Part shown: piece after piece, positions 17,644-25,607 of the stretch
Numbering within the stretch: the first letter of the stretch is position 1
Layout of the letters: each line of letters begins with the position of its first letter
Assembly (NCBI GenBank): GCA_002345145.1
Contig: DDVC01000100.1
Span: forward strand, 13,048 to 38,662
Reading direction: 5' to 3'
Length of the DNA: 25,615 bases
Source of the DNA: Bacteroidetes bacterium UBA2322
GTDB taxonomy: Bacteria > Bacteroidota > Bacteroidia > Chitinophagales > UBA2359
Translations under genes and position numbers: made by a program
Notes under the pieces: generated by a model
What the model was told of the DNA's origin: nothing
Database searches by the model: none
Seen by the model: the letters and a program-made list of their open reading frames with translations, nothing else

Positions 17644-17697
17644 AAGAGAGGGCTAAGCGCTCATAACCGGCGTTTTTTTGTAGTAGCGTAAAAAGCC

Positions 17698-17727
17698 AAA
17701 TTGTTTCCCAACTAAGGTAAACAATTT
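17698..17727. repeat. 9-bp perfect inverted repeat
   Basis: AAATTGTTT (17698-17706) and AAACAATTT (17719-17727) are exact reverse complements around a 12-base spacer. It lies upstream of a TACTTTTG box and the hsdM remnant, so it could be an operator; a weak hairpin at the end of the preceding gene is the alternative. There is no T-tract, so a terminator is unlikely. Confidence 0.35.
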
Positions 17728-17739
17728 ACAGAAATGGGT

Positions 17740-17747
17740 TACTTTTG
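17740..17747 (+). promoter_or_regulatory. Candidate -7 box upstream of the hsdM remnant
   Basis: TACTTTTG matches TAnnTTTG about 120 bases before the hsdM start. No -33 TTTG is at the right distance. If real, it is the relic promoter of the lost type I restriction-modification operon. Confidence 0.28.
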
Positions 17748-17868
17748 TGGCAGTTGATAATAGCCTTGCTACTGCCCGGTAATCAGCATTTAGGAAACGC
17801 ATAAACAACCTATTTTGCTTTAAAAAGAACGACATTGCTAATGTAACATGGTTGATTAAATACATAAT

Positions 17869-18069
17869 ATGACTCAAAAATAACTCGAAGATTACCTATG
17901 GGGAGCCGCCAACATTCTGCGTGGAATGATTGATGCGGCTGACTTTAAACAATATATTTTCCCGCTGCTGTTTTTTAAACGGGTGAGCGACTTGTGGGAC
18001 GAAGAATACCAACTGGCTTTGGAAGAAAGCGATGGCGACCTGAGCTATGCCGAGTTTGCCGAAAACCAC
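17869..18069 (+). pseudogene. hsdM: 5' remnant of type I restriction-modification methyltransferase hsdM
   Basis: From the ATG at 17869 the reading is MTQK, a TAA stop (17881-17883), then in the same frame LEDYLWGAANILRGMIDAADF..FPLLFFKRVSDLWDEEY and on to AEFAENH near 18069. This is the N-terminal helical domain of HsdM, the methylase subunit of type I systems; homologues typically read MTQ-x-QLE-x-YLWGAA, so the stop replaces a Gln (CAA to TAA). Only about 66 of some 500 residues survive. The SAM-binding and NPPF motifs are gone, as are hsdS and hsdR. The end runs straight into DUF1016 sequence in a different frame, a deletion joint at about 18068-18072. Confidence 0.85.
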
Positions 18070-18940
18070 TTGTAGAAGATGAGCAGCAAGGAAAGCAAAG
18101 AGCCGAATATGGAAAACAAGTTTTGAAAGAACTTTCAAAGCGACTGACCGCTGAGTTTGGTAAAGGGTTTTCGGAGAGAAATCTGAAACAAATGCGATAA
18201 TTTTACATTTGTTATTCAATTTCGCAGATGTCGTCTGCGAAATTCAATTTGTCTTGGTCGCACTACCTAAAACTAATGCGCATTGAAAACCCCGATGAAC
18301 GCCGCTTTTATGAAATAGAATGTGCCGCAAATAATTGGAGCCTGAAAGAACTGCAAAGGCAATTTGATACCGCTTTGTACGAACGCCTTGCTCTAAGTCG
18401 TGATAAAGAAGGCATCAAGCAACTCGCCGAAAAAGGGCAAATCATCGAAAAACCTACCGATATACTCAAAGACCCCTATATTCTCGAATTTTTGGACTTG
18501 CCCGAAAAACACCGGTACTCCGAAAGTGATTTGGAAACGGCTATTATTGACAAACTCGAACATTTTTTGCTCGAACTCGGTAAGGGTTTTACCTTCGTAG
18601 CACGCCAATTCCGAATGACCATTGACGAAAAACACTTCAAAGCCGACCTCGTATTTTTCAACCGCCTGCTGCGCTGCTTTGTGGTAATTGACCTCAAAAT
18701 AGGCGAACTTACCCACCAAGACCTTGGGCAAATGCAAATGTACGTACATTACCACGACCGATACATCAAACTGCCCGATGAAAACAAAACCGTAGGAATC
18801 ATTCTTTGCAAACAAAAAAGCAAGGTAATGGTAGAAATTACCCTGCCCAAACCAACGACCAAATATTTGCCAGCCAATACCAAACCATTCTGCCCGATAA
18901 ACAAACATTTATCAACCTTTTAAACGAAAGCGAAGTATGA
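18070..18940 (+). pseudogene. Broken DUF1016 (YhcG-type PD-(D/E)XK) nuclease gene
   Basis: In one frame this reads LVEDEQQGKQRAEYGKQVL..FSERNLKQMR, TAA (18198-18200), FYICYSISQMSSAKF..WSHYLKLM and on. DUF1016 homologues have QMRQFY here, so the stop again replaces Gln. The nuclease domain is intact: HFKADLVFFN, then VVIDLKIGE with the D-x-K motif, GQMQMYVHYHDR, and VGIILCKQK. Near 18850 one base has been lost: the current frame ends PTTKYLPANT.. at 18923, while the true tail NDQIFASQYQTILPDK..LLNESEV lies in the next frame, ending in TGA at 18938-18940. About 60 N-terminal residues are missing at the hsdM joint. An ATG at 18228 still opens a 231-residue frame. DUF1016 genes often sit inside type I restriction operons. 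Confidence 0.85.
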
Positions 18941-19017
18941 AGTTAAAGAAGGAGAAATGAGAAATAGTCCCATCAAGGAATACTACTAAATTGCTACGGT
19001 AAACCCCCAATTTCCCC

Positions 19018-19025
19018 TATATTTG
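19018..19025 (+). promoter_or_regulatory. Candidate -7 box of the chitinase gene
   Basis: TATATTTG fits TAnnTTTG exactly. A TTG at 18991-18993 is a possible but distant -33 (24 bases away). Transcription would begin near 19030, leaving about 15 bases before the ATG at 19046 and about 45 before the in-frame ATG at 19076. Confidence 0.35.
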
Positions 19026-19045
19026 CCCTCTTAATCGGGCATTGC

Positions 19046-22000
19046 ATGGTGCGTGCCGGCAGCAAAACAAGTACTATGAGCGTTATAGTTAGGCTTTTGG
19101 GTTGGGTAGTATTTACCCTTGTTCTTTTTGGTTGGGGCAATACAGCAGTTTGGGCGCAGCCCTGCAAAGAAGTAGTAGGTTACTACCCGGGCTGGCAGTG
19201 GTACGACAGAGCCCAATTGGTGCGACCCGCTACCATTGATTACAGCAAATACACCATTATAAACTACGCTTTTTTTGCTCCCGATGCCAACGGTGTTATA
19301 TCGGGTTTTGACCCATGGGGCGATGAAAACCTGCTGCTGGGGCAAATAAACTGGAGTACCACGCCGCCCTCATACTACCCCAATACTTCGCTTATTGATT
19401 TGGCACACAACAACAATGTAAAAGTGCTGGTATCTGTAGGCGGCTGGACGCTCTCTAATAATTTTCCGGGTATTGCTGCCGATGCCGTTAAGCGGCAAAC
19501 CTTTGCACAAAGTTGTGTAAACCTGCTCCAAACCTACGGTTTTGATGGCATAGACCTTGATTGGGAGTACCCGGGTTATGCACCCCACAATGGCACCCCT
19601 GCCGATAAGGTTAATTTTACCCTCCTCTTGCAAGCTGTGCGCACAGCCATTGATGCCTACGGCGCTACGGTGGGCAAGCAATACTTACTCACGGCTGCTG
19701 TGTCGTCTGCCCCTTCTAATGCCGCTAATGTGGAGTGGGAAAACGTAACCCCGCTGTTAGACATGATTAACCTGATGAGCTACGATTATTTTGGCTCGTG
19801 GGACCCCGTCAGCAACCACAATGCCCCGCTGTATGCCCCCGCCTTGGGCGACCCTGCCTTTAATGTAAATGCCGGGTTTACCATGCTCACCAATACCTAC
19901 AATGTGCCGCCGGGCAAAATCAACATCGGGGTAGCTTTTTACGGGCGCAGTTTTCGGCAGTGTACCGGCTTGCACCTGCCACATACCGGCTCCGATACGC
20001 AAACGTTTTGGCAAGATGAGGGAACGCCGCAGTATTACAACATTGTAAATAACCTTAGCCTGTTTAACCAAAACTGGGACACGCAAGCCCAAGTGCCCTA
20101 TCTTACCGGCAGCGGCAGCCTGCAAACAGTGGTGAGTTATGATAACCCTCAGTCTATAGCCCTTAAAGCGCAGTATGCGGTAAACAACAATGCCCGAGGG
20201 GTGATTATTTGGGAAATTACCGGCGATTATATAGAAACTGCCCCCAACTCGGGCATAATAGCCGGCACCCCGCTTGCCGATACGCTCAATGCCGTTTTGT
20301 GCGGCGCTTTGCAGCCTAAGCCCGATTTATCCATACCCGCTGCGGCTGCCAATCCGTTTAACCTTACATCGGGCAGTAATACCAATGTTACTTGTACTGT
20401 TGCTAATACGGGTACTGCCACAGCCGGAAGCAGTGTGTTGGCCTATTTTCTTTCTAACAACAACACCCTCAGCCCCGATGATGTGCTGCTTACCACCACC
20501 TCCGTTGCGCCCATACCCGCCGCAGGCAGTGTGCCGGTGGCGGTGAGCCTTACCGTGCCGGCTTATACGGCTGCCGGCGTTTGGTTCATTATTTTAGTGG
20601 CAGACAATGCCAATATTATTGCCGAAAGCAACGAAAACAACAATAGGGCTGCCGTTTTGCTCAATGTGAGTACGCCGCCGCTTCCGCCCGATGCCAATTT
20701 TTCTGCCTCCTCCACCACAGTTTGCGCCGGTCAAACCGTAGCATTTACCAACCTTTCTACCAATACGCCCACCGCTTGGGCATGGACATTTGCCGGCGGA
20801 ACACCTGCTTTGGCTACTGTTGCCAACCCGATGGTGGTGTTTAACACGCCCGGCGCTTACACCATTAGCCTTACTGCTACCAATGTTTACGGAAGCGATA
20901 CCGAAACCAAAACCAACTACATAACCGTACTGCCCAACCCTACCGCCAATGCCGGACCCGATGTGCAGCTATGCAGCGGCGGAAGTACCTTGCTCAATGC
21001 TTCCGGCGGCGCTTCTTATGCGTGGAGCCCCACATCGGGCTTGAGCGCTGCCAACGTAGCCAATCCTACCGCCTCGCCCGTTGTTACCACCACTTACACC
21101 GTTACCGTATCAACCGCCGCAGGCTGCACCGCTACCGACCAAGTAGTGGTAACCGTTACCCCCAATACTTCTGCCATAACCGGCGCCGCCGCCGTAGCCG
21201 CTAATGCCACCGGCATAACATATAGCGTAGTGAATACGCCCGGCTCTACTTATAACTGGACAGTGCCAACCGGCGCAACCATAGTAAGCGGGCAAGGTAC
21301 TAACCAAATAACGGTAAACTGGGGTACAACGGGTGGGTTGGTAACTGTTACAGAAACCAATGCCGCCAACTGCACCGGCTCTGCCCGAACCCTTGCCGTT
21401 TCGGTTCAAACTTCGCCGGCTAATTGTCCTACCCGACCCATTACTTATTACCTTACGCCCGAAACGCTCAAACCTACCGGCGAAATTAAAATAGGCGAGG
21501 CGCGCTTAAATCCGGTTTGGGGCGTTAGCTCCGATGCCGAAATACCCAATAACCGCCTTAGCTGGGCTATTGCCATTGCCCACGCACACCGCATTTTTGC
21601 CAATGTAACCGATGATGGTATTATGCCCATGAATACGTTTTGGGCAACGCCGCTCAAAGAGTCGTTCTGCGGCTGCGACCCCGCCATACAAACTGATGCC
21701 GCCGACCCGTTTCCGCTCACCTACCAGCCTTCATCGGTTAATGATGGTTGTTACCAGATAGAGCCGCCGCCTTCGGCTTATGCCGAGCTGATGGCAATGT
21801 ACCCGCAACGGTTTCCTACCGGCGGACACCCTACGCTTATTGGCGGCAGTAATTTTGAAACGGCAGCCATTGGCAAGGCTTATTACGATATTTTTAGCGT
21901 GCGATTTTTGGAGGTGAACAAAGGTTGGGACCCCTTTGGGTTTTTTGCCGCCGCTACCGACCCACTGGCAGGTATTAAAGCCATATCGGGCGCATATAAC

Positions 22001-24073
22001 CGAGGGCTTTGGTCAGATTTGGTGCAGCGCATCTTTTCTACCCAACGAACACAAGCCTTAGCTACGCCCGATTTGCTCACTATTTTTGACGGTGAACCCG
22101 TTGCCTATGACCATGCCCAAAAAATAAGCAACTACACCGTAGTGTTAGATAACCAGCCCGCGCTGCTCAATCCGCCCTCGCTTGCCAACACCAATCCCGG
22201 CACCGGACAACCCTATAACTATTTCAAAAACTTTTACAACCCCGATGTGAGCTGGGCTGATGTGCAATACTATTTAAACCGCATTTTCCCATTGTATCCC
22301 GATGTAGATACCTCAGCAGTAACGGCAGCGGTGCAGTCGGTTTTCAACGGCATCAACGGAGGCGCGCCCATTTCGTTCCGATACCAGTTTGGGCAGGTGT
22401 TAGATGCCCTGATACTTGCCTTGCCCATAGACGACCCCACCGAGCGCATTAAAGTTACTTACGGCTGTGCCGGCAGTAACAACAGCGGCGGCAACGGGGG
22501 TAATACCGGCGGCGGCTCATCGGGCTGTGCTGTGCCTACCGATTTGGCGGCATCGGGCATTGCCGCTACATCTGCCACCCTTAACTGGTCTGCCACATCG
22601 GGCGCTACCGGATATTATATGCTCTATCGCCCCCAAAACGGCGCTTGGCAAATAGCACAACCCACTGCCAATAGCTTTACCCTTACCGGTTTGCAGCCCT
22701 ACACCACCTACGAGGTGCAACTTGCCTCTAACTGCAACGGCGTTTATACCAACTATGCGCCTACCTTTACCTTTACTACCGCCAACTATGAAAACGACTG
22801 TAATACCAACATAGGAGCAAATGGTTATACCGGCGGTTGCCCCATTCCTACCGGCATAGAGGCGTATAACATTACCTTTACCACTGCCACCATTGAGTGC
22901 GATGCCGTACCCACCGCCACCGGTTATTATATGCTTTACCGACCGCAAAACGGCGCATGGAATATACTTTCGCCTGCTACCAACATAACGGAGCTTACCG
23001 GTTTGCTGCCCAATACCACCTACGAGGTGCTACTGGCTACCAATTGCAGCGGCGTTTATACCGATTTTGCCCCTATGTTTGCCTTTATTACCAACAACAG
23101 CGGCGGCAGCAGCAGCACCCAAATTCCCTGCCCTTGTAATGTGCCTGCCGCTATAACCATTACCAACCTTACCGCCCAAACTGCCCAAGTAAACTGGAAC
23201 GCCGTGCCCGAAGCTACCCAATACGTAGTGCGCTACCGGCAGCAGGGCAGCGGCGTGTGGCTCCAAATTACGGTGAGCGGCGTTGCATACAATATAAGCG
23301 GGCTGTATTCGGGTGGCACTTATGAGGTGCAGGTGGCATCGGTTTGTGGAGCTACTGCGGGCAGTTTTTCGGCATCGGTTTGGTTTACCACGCCGCTTGT
23401 TCCTACGGCTACCATCGGGTTTAAACTCTATTTGCAAGGGGCTTACCTCAGTGCATCGGGGTTAATGGGTACCGCCCTTGCATCGGGTGGGTTGCTGCCG
23501 ATTGCGCAGCCTTATAATGCTCAACCCTGGTTATACGCCGGCGCTGAAACTATTGCCCAACTCCCCACTACCGCTACCGACTGGGTGCTGATAGAAGCCC
23601 GAAACGCTACCAACCCCAATACTATAGCGGAAACCCGCGCTGCCCTGCTGCTCAACAACGGCACCCTGCAAGACGTAAGCGGCACAGCGGGGGTTAAGTT
23701 TTACCAACTTTTGCCCGGCGCTGCTTATTATTTTGTGGCGCGGCACCGAAACCACTTAGCCGTAATAACCGCTGCGCCTCAAACCGTAACCGTTACCGGC
23801 GCTAATATAGACTTTACCCTGCCTGCTAATGTAATGATGGGCGCTACACAACTAAAACTGCTGCCCAACGGCGCTTATGCCCTTGCCGCAGGCGATATAG
23901 ATGCTAACGGCGTATTTACCGTAGCCGATTTTAACTTGTATCAGGCGCAAGCATCGGGTTTAAATGGTTATTTTGCTGCCGATGTGAACCTGAACGGCTC
24001 CGTTACTGTATCTGATTTTAACTTGTACTTCCCCAATAGCTCCATGATAGGCGTAACTTTGATACGGTATTAA
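19046..24073 (+). CDS. Giant secreted multidomain GH18 chitinase with dockerin-like tail
   Basis: A 1675-residue exported protein (1665 if the equally good ATG at 19076 is used). The signal peptide ends VWAQ at about 38. GH18 spans about 39-420: VSVGGW (129-134), the catalytic motif DGIDLDWE with D167, D170, D172 and proton donor E174, MSYDYFG (244-250), and the substrate Trp389. This should cleave chitin or related GlcNAc polymers outside the cell. Next are CARDB (424-542), PKD (547-630), an SPTSGLS-type PKD-like domain (631-705), another PKD-like domain (706-790), an unrecognised domain of about 345 residues (793-1140), a Gly/Ser linker (1141-1160) and three Fn3 domains (1161-1246, 1264-1350, 1364-1449), the first two sharing GYYMLYRPQNGAW. 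The tail (1456-1675) matches that of the CotH protein, with calcium-loop motifs at D1617 and D1646. The gene stands alone, with no transporter or utilisation locus nearby. Confidence 0.93.
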   Translation: MVRAGSKTSTMSVIVRLLGWVVFTLVLFGWGNTAVWAQPCKEVVGYYPGWQWYDRAQLVRPATIDYSKYTIINYAFFAPDANGVISGFDPWGDENLLLGQINWSTTPPSYYPNTSLIDLAHNNNVKVLVSVGGWTLSNNFPGIAADAVKRQTFAQSCVNLLQTYGFDGIDLDWEYPGYAPHNGTPADKVNFTLLLQAVRTAIDAYGATVGKQYLLTAAVSSAPSNAANVEWENVTPLLDMINLMSYDYFGSWDPVSNHNAPLYAPALGDPAFNVNAGFTMLTNTYNVPPGKINIGVAFYGRSFRQCTGLHLPHTGSDTQTFWQDEGTPQYYNIVNNLSLFNQNWDTQAQVPYLTGSGSLQTVVSYDNPQSIALKAQYAVNNNARGVIIWEITGDYIETAPNSGIIAGTPLADTLNAVLCGALQPKPDLSIPAAAANPFNLTSGSNTNVTCTVANTGTATAGSSVLAYFLSNNNTLSPDDVLLTTTSVAPIPAAGSVPVAVSLTVPAYTAAGVWFIILVADNANIIAESNENNNRAAVLLNVSTPPLPPDANFSASSTTVCAGQTVAFTNLSTNTPTAWAWTFAGGTPALATVANPMVVFNTPGAYTISLTATNVYGSDTETKTNYITVLPNPTANAGPDVQLCSGGSTLLNASGGASYAWSPTSGLSAANVANPTASPVVTTTYTVTVSTAAGCTATDQVVVTVTPNTSAITGAAAVAANATGITYSVVNTPGSTYNWTVPTGATIVSGQGTNQITVNWGTTGGLVTVTETNAANCTGSARTLAVSVQTSPANCPTRPITYYLTPETLKPTGEIKIGEARLNPVWGVSSDAEIPNNRLSWAIAIAHAHRIFANVTDDGIMPMNTFWATPLKESFCGCDPAIQTDAADPFPLTYQPSSVNDGCYQIEPPPSAYAELMAMYPQRFPTGGHPTLIGGSNFETAAIGKAYYDIFSVRFLEVNKGWDPFGFFAAATDPLAGIKAISGAYNRGLWSDLVQRIFSTQRTQALATPDLLTIFDGEPVAYDHAQKISNYTVVLDNQPALLNPPSLANTNPGTGQPYNYFKNFYNPDVSWADVQYYLNRIFPLYPDVDTSAVTAAVQSVFNGINGGAPISFRYQFGQVLDALILALPIDDPTERIKVTYGCAGSNNSGGNGGNTGGGSSGCAVPTDLAASGIAATSATLNWSATSGATGYYMLYRPQNGAWQIAQPTANSFTLTGLQPYTTYEVQLASNCNGVYTNYAPTFTFTTANYENDCNTNIGANGYTGGCPIPTGIEAYNITFTTATIECDAVPTATGYYMLYRPQNGAWNILSPATNITELTGLLPNTTYEVLLATNCSGVYTDFAPMFAFITNNSGGSSSTQIPCPCNVPAAITITNLTAQTAQVNWNAVPEATQYVVRYRQQGSGVWLQITVSGVAYNISGLYSGGTYEVQVASVCGATAGSFSASVWFTTPLVPTATIGFKLYLQGAYLSASGLMGTALASGGLLPIAQPYNAQPWLYAGAETIAQLPTTATDWVLIEARNATNPNTIAETRAALLLNNGTLQDVSGTAGVKFYQLLPGAAYYFVARHRNHLAVITAAPQTVTVTGANIDFTLPANVMMGATQLKLLPNGAYALAAGDIDANGVFTVADFNLYQAQASGLNGYFAADVNLNGSVTVSDFNLYFPNSSMIGVTLIRY

Positions 24074-24382
24074 GAAGAGTGAAAAGTTATGACTACCGAC
24101 TCGATTTTGTTTCTCGCAAAGGCGCAAATTAGTGGTTAGTGGTAAGTTATTTTGTTAGTGCTGATTACCAATCCCGATTTTGTTTCTCGCAAAGGCGCAG
24201 TTAGTTATGAGTTGTGAATTACGAATTACCGACTACTATCTACCAAAACTAACCACTGCTGCGCCCCTAAAAATGGGTAAACCGATATGAGGCGATTGAA
24301 AAGTAGGTGGTTTTACCTCCGCTACTGTGTTTATCTGTGGCGGAGCGCCTATCTTTGCCTTTTTTAGGCAAAAACTACCAAC
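24074..24382. other. Gene-free gap with intergenic repeats
   Basis: A gap of 309 bases between the chitinase and hemW-like genes. The left two thirds is repeat vocabulary (GAGTGAAAAGTTATGA, the TTTCTCGCAAAGGCGCA pair, GTTATGAGTTGTGAATTACGAATTACC). The part after about 24250 shows no repeat and no clear TAnnTTTG box. The short open frames here overlap the hemW start in other frames and look like chance. Confidence 0.5.
24102..24199. repeat. Direct repeat pair containing TTTCTCGCAAAGGCGCA
   Basis: The same 25 bases occur at 24102-24126 and 24175-24199 (starts CGATTTTG, ends AAAGGCGCA), 73 bases apart start to start. The segments between and after them carry TTAGTGGTTAGTGG and GTTATGAGTTGTGAATTACGAATTACC. 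CGCAAAGGCGCA words are familiar from intergenic repeats in many Bacteroidota; the exact duplication here is seen directly. Confidence 0.6.
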
Positions 24383-25513
24383 ATGGCAGGCGTTTACATA
24401 CATATACCATTTTGCAAACAGGCTTGCCATTATTGCAATTTTCATTTTTCAACTTCGGTGGCTCGCAAAACCGATATGGTTGCCGCTTTGCTGCATGAAT
24501 TGGAGATGCGCCGCCAATACCTGCCTGCCGGCGAGCCACTGGGCAGCATTTATTTTGGCGGTGGTACACCCTCTTTGCTGAACGCCGCCGAAATAGAGCA
24601 ACTTATAGGTAAAACGATTGCTTTGTTTGGGCTTAAACCCGATGCCGAAATTACCTTAGAAGCTAACCCCGATGACCTTTCGGAAAACAAACTCTGGGAG
24701 CTTAGACAAATAGGGGTAAATAGGCTTAGCATAGGGATTCAGTCTTTTTTTGAGCCCGATTTGCTTTTTATGAACAGGGCGCACAATGCCGGTGAAGCGC
24801 TCAATTGTATTGAATTGGCTCTTAAAACGGGGTTTACCAACCTCAGCATCGATTTTATTTACGGTACGCCTACCCTTACGCACGAGCAGTGGCAACGGAA
24901 TTTATCTATAGCTTTTGGGTTAAATATACCGCATATATCGGCTTATTGCCTTACGGTGGAGCCTAAAACGGCATTACATTCGTCTATTAAAAAGGGTAAA
25001 ATTGCGCCGCTGCAAGATGAACATGCCCAAACACAGTTTAACCTGCTTACGCAAAGCATGGAAGAAAGGGGTTACCAGCACTACGAAATTTCTAATTTCT
25101 GCCTGCCGGGGCATATAGCCGTGCATAACAGCAGCTATTGGAGCGGGGCGCATTACTTGGGCATTGGTCCTTCGGCTCATTCTTACAACGGGGTTTCAAG
25201 AAGCTGGAACGTGGCAAACAATGCGCTTTACCTAAAAGCAATACAACAAAATAACCTGCCCGCCGAAACCGAAATACTCACACCTCAAAATAAGTATAAC
25301 GAGTATATTATGACTGCGTTGCGCACCATGTGGGGGGCAGATTTAACCTACCTTAGCGCCGAGTTTGGCGAAGAAAAAACCCGATACCTACTAAGCCAAG
25401 CCCAACGGTACGTGCAACAGGGTAAATTGCAGGTGGTACAAAACAGGCTGTTGCTTGCTCCCGATGCCCGTTTTACCGCCGATGCCATTATTGCCCATTT
25501 ATTTTGGGGTTAA
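24383..25513 (+). CDS. hemW: HemW-like radical SAM protein (haem chaperone; coproporphyrinogen oxidase-like)
   Basis: A 376-residue cytoplasmic radical SAM protein. The N-terminus YIHIPFCKQACHYCNF holds the CxxxCxxC cluster motif (Cys11, Cys15, Cys18) that binds the 4Fe-4S centre and SAM. FGGGTPS (the GGGTP motif), LEANPDD, NRLSIGIQSF, DFIYGTP and YEISNFC follow, then GIGPSAHSY and RSWNVAN. Length and motifs match HemW, which binds haem and passes it to haem proteins, rather than the longer HemN (about 450 residues) that oxidises coproporphyrinogen III; annotation of the two is often confused. It is preceded by the repeat-filled gap and followed by 102 bases with no gene. Confidence 0.9.
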   Translation: MAGVYIHIPFCKQACHYCNFHFSTSVARKTDMVAALLHELEMRRQYLPAGEPLGSIYFGGGTPSLLNAAEIEQLIGKTIALFGLKPDAEITLEANPDDLSENKLWELRQIGVNRLSIGIQSFFEPDLLFMNRAHNAGEALNCIELALKTGFTNLSIDFIYGTPTLTHEQWQRNLSIAFGLNIPHISAYCLTVEPKTALHSSIKKGKIAPLQDEHAQTQFNLLTQSMEERGYQHYEISNFCLPGHIAVHNSSYWSGAHYLGIGPSAHSYNGVSRSWNVANNALYLKAIQQNNLPAETEILTPQNKYNEYIMTALRTMWGADLTYLSAEFGEEKTRYLLSQAQRYVQQGKLQVVQNRLLLAPDARFTADAIIAHLFWG

Positions 25514-25607
25514 GCGGCAAAACCTTGAAAAAAGGCAACTTTGTCATTTTTTATTGGTACAAACAAGCTTGTAATAGATATTAGTTAGCCATCAGCAATA
25601 AAAGGCG

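Noticed and set aside
17869..18940. Reassigned TAA codon (Gln) as the reason for the in-frame stops
   Set aside because: All other genes in the window read normally and several end in TAA, and the same locus also has a deletion and a frameshift, so decay is far simpler.
18957..18989. Ten-codon frame (MRNSPIKEYY) behind AAGGAG after the DUF1016 remnant
   Set aside because: Too short, the purine stretch is only two bases from the ATG, and no homology is recognised; possibly a scrap of the next lost gene.
21110..21409. Long antisense frames under the chitinase (also at 22517-22948 and 23030-23437)
   Set aside because: They lie wholly inside a gene with clear domains, are Gly-rich mirror translations of Ala/Thr-rich repeats, and show no family.
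22526..23100. Near-repeat DNA with GYYMLYRPQNGAW twice, as a possible mobile or CRISPR-like repeat
   Set aside because: It is explained by two tandem homologous Fn3 domains within one protein.
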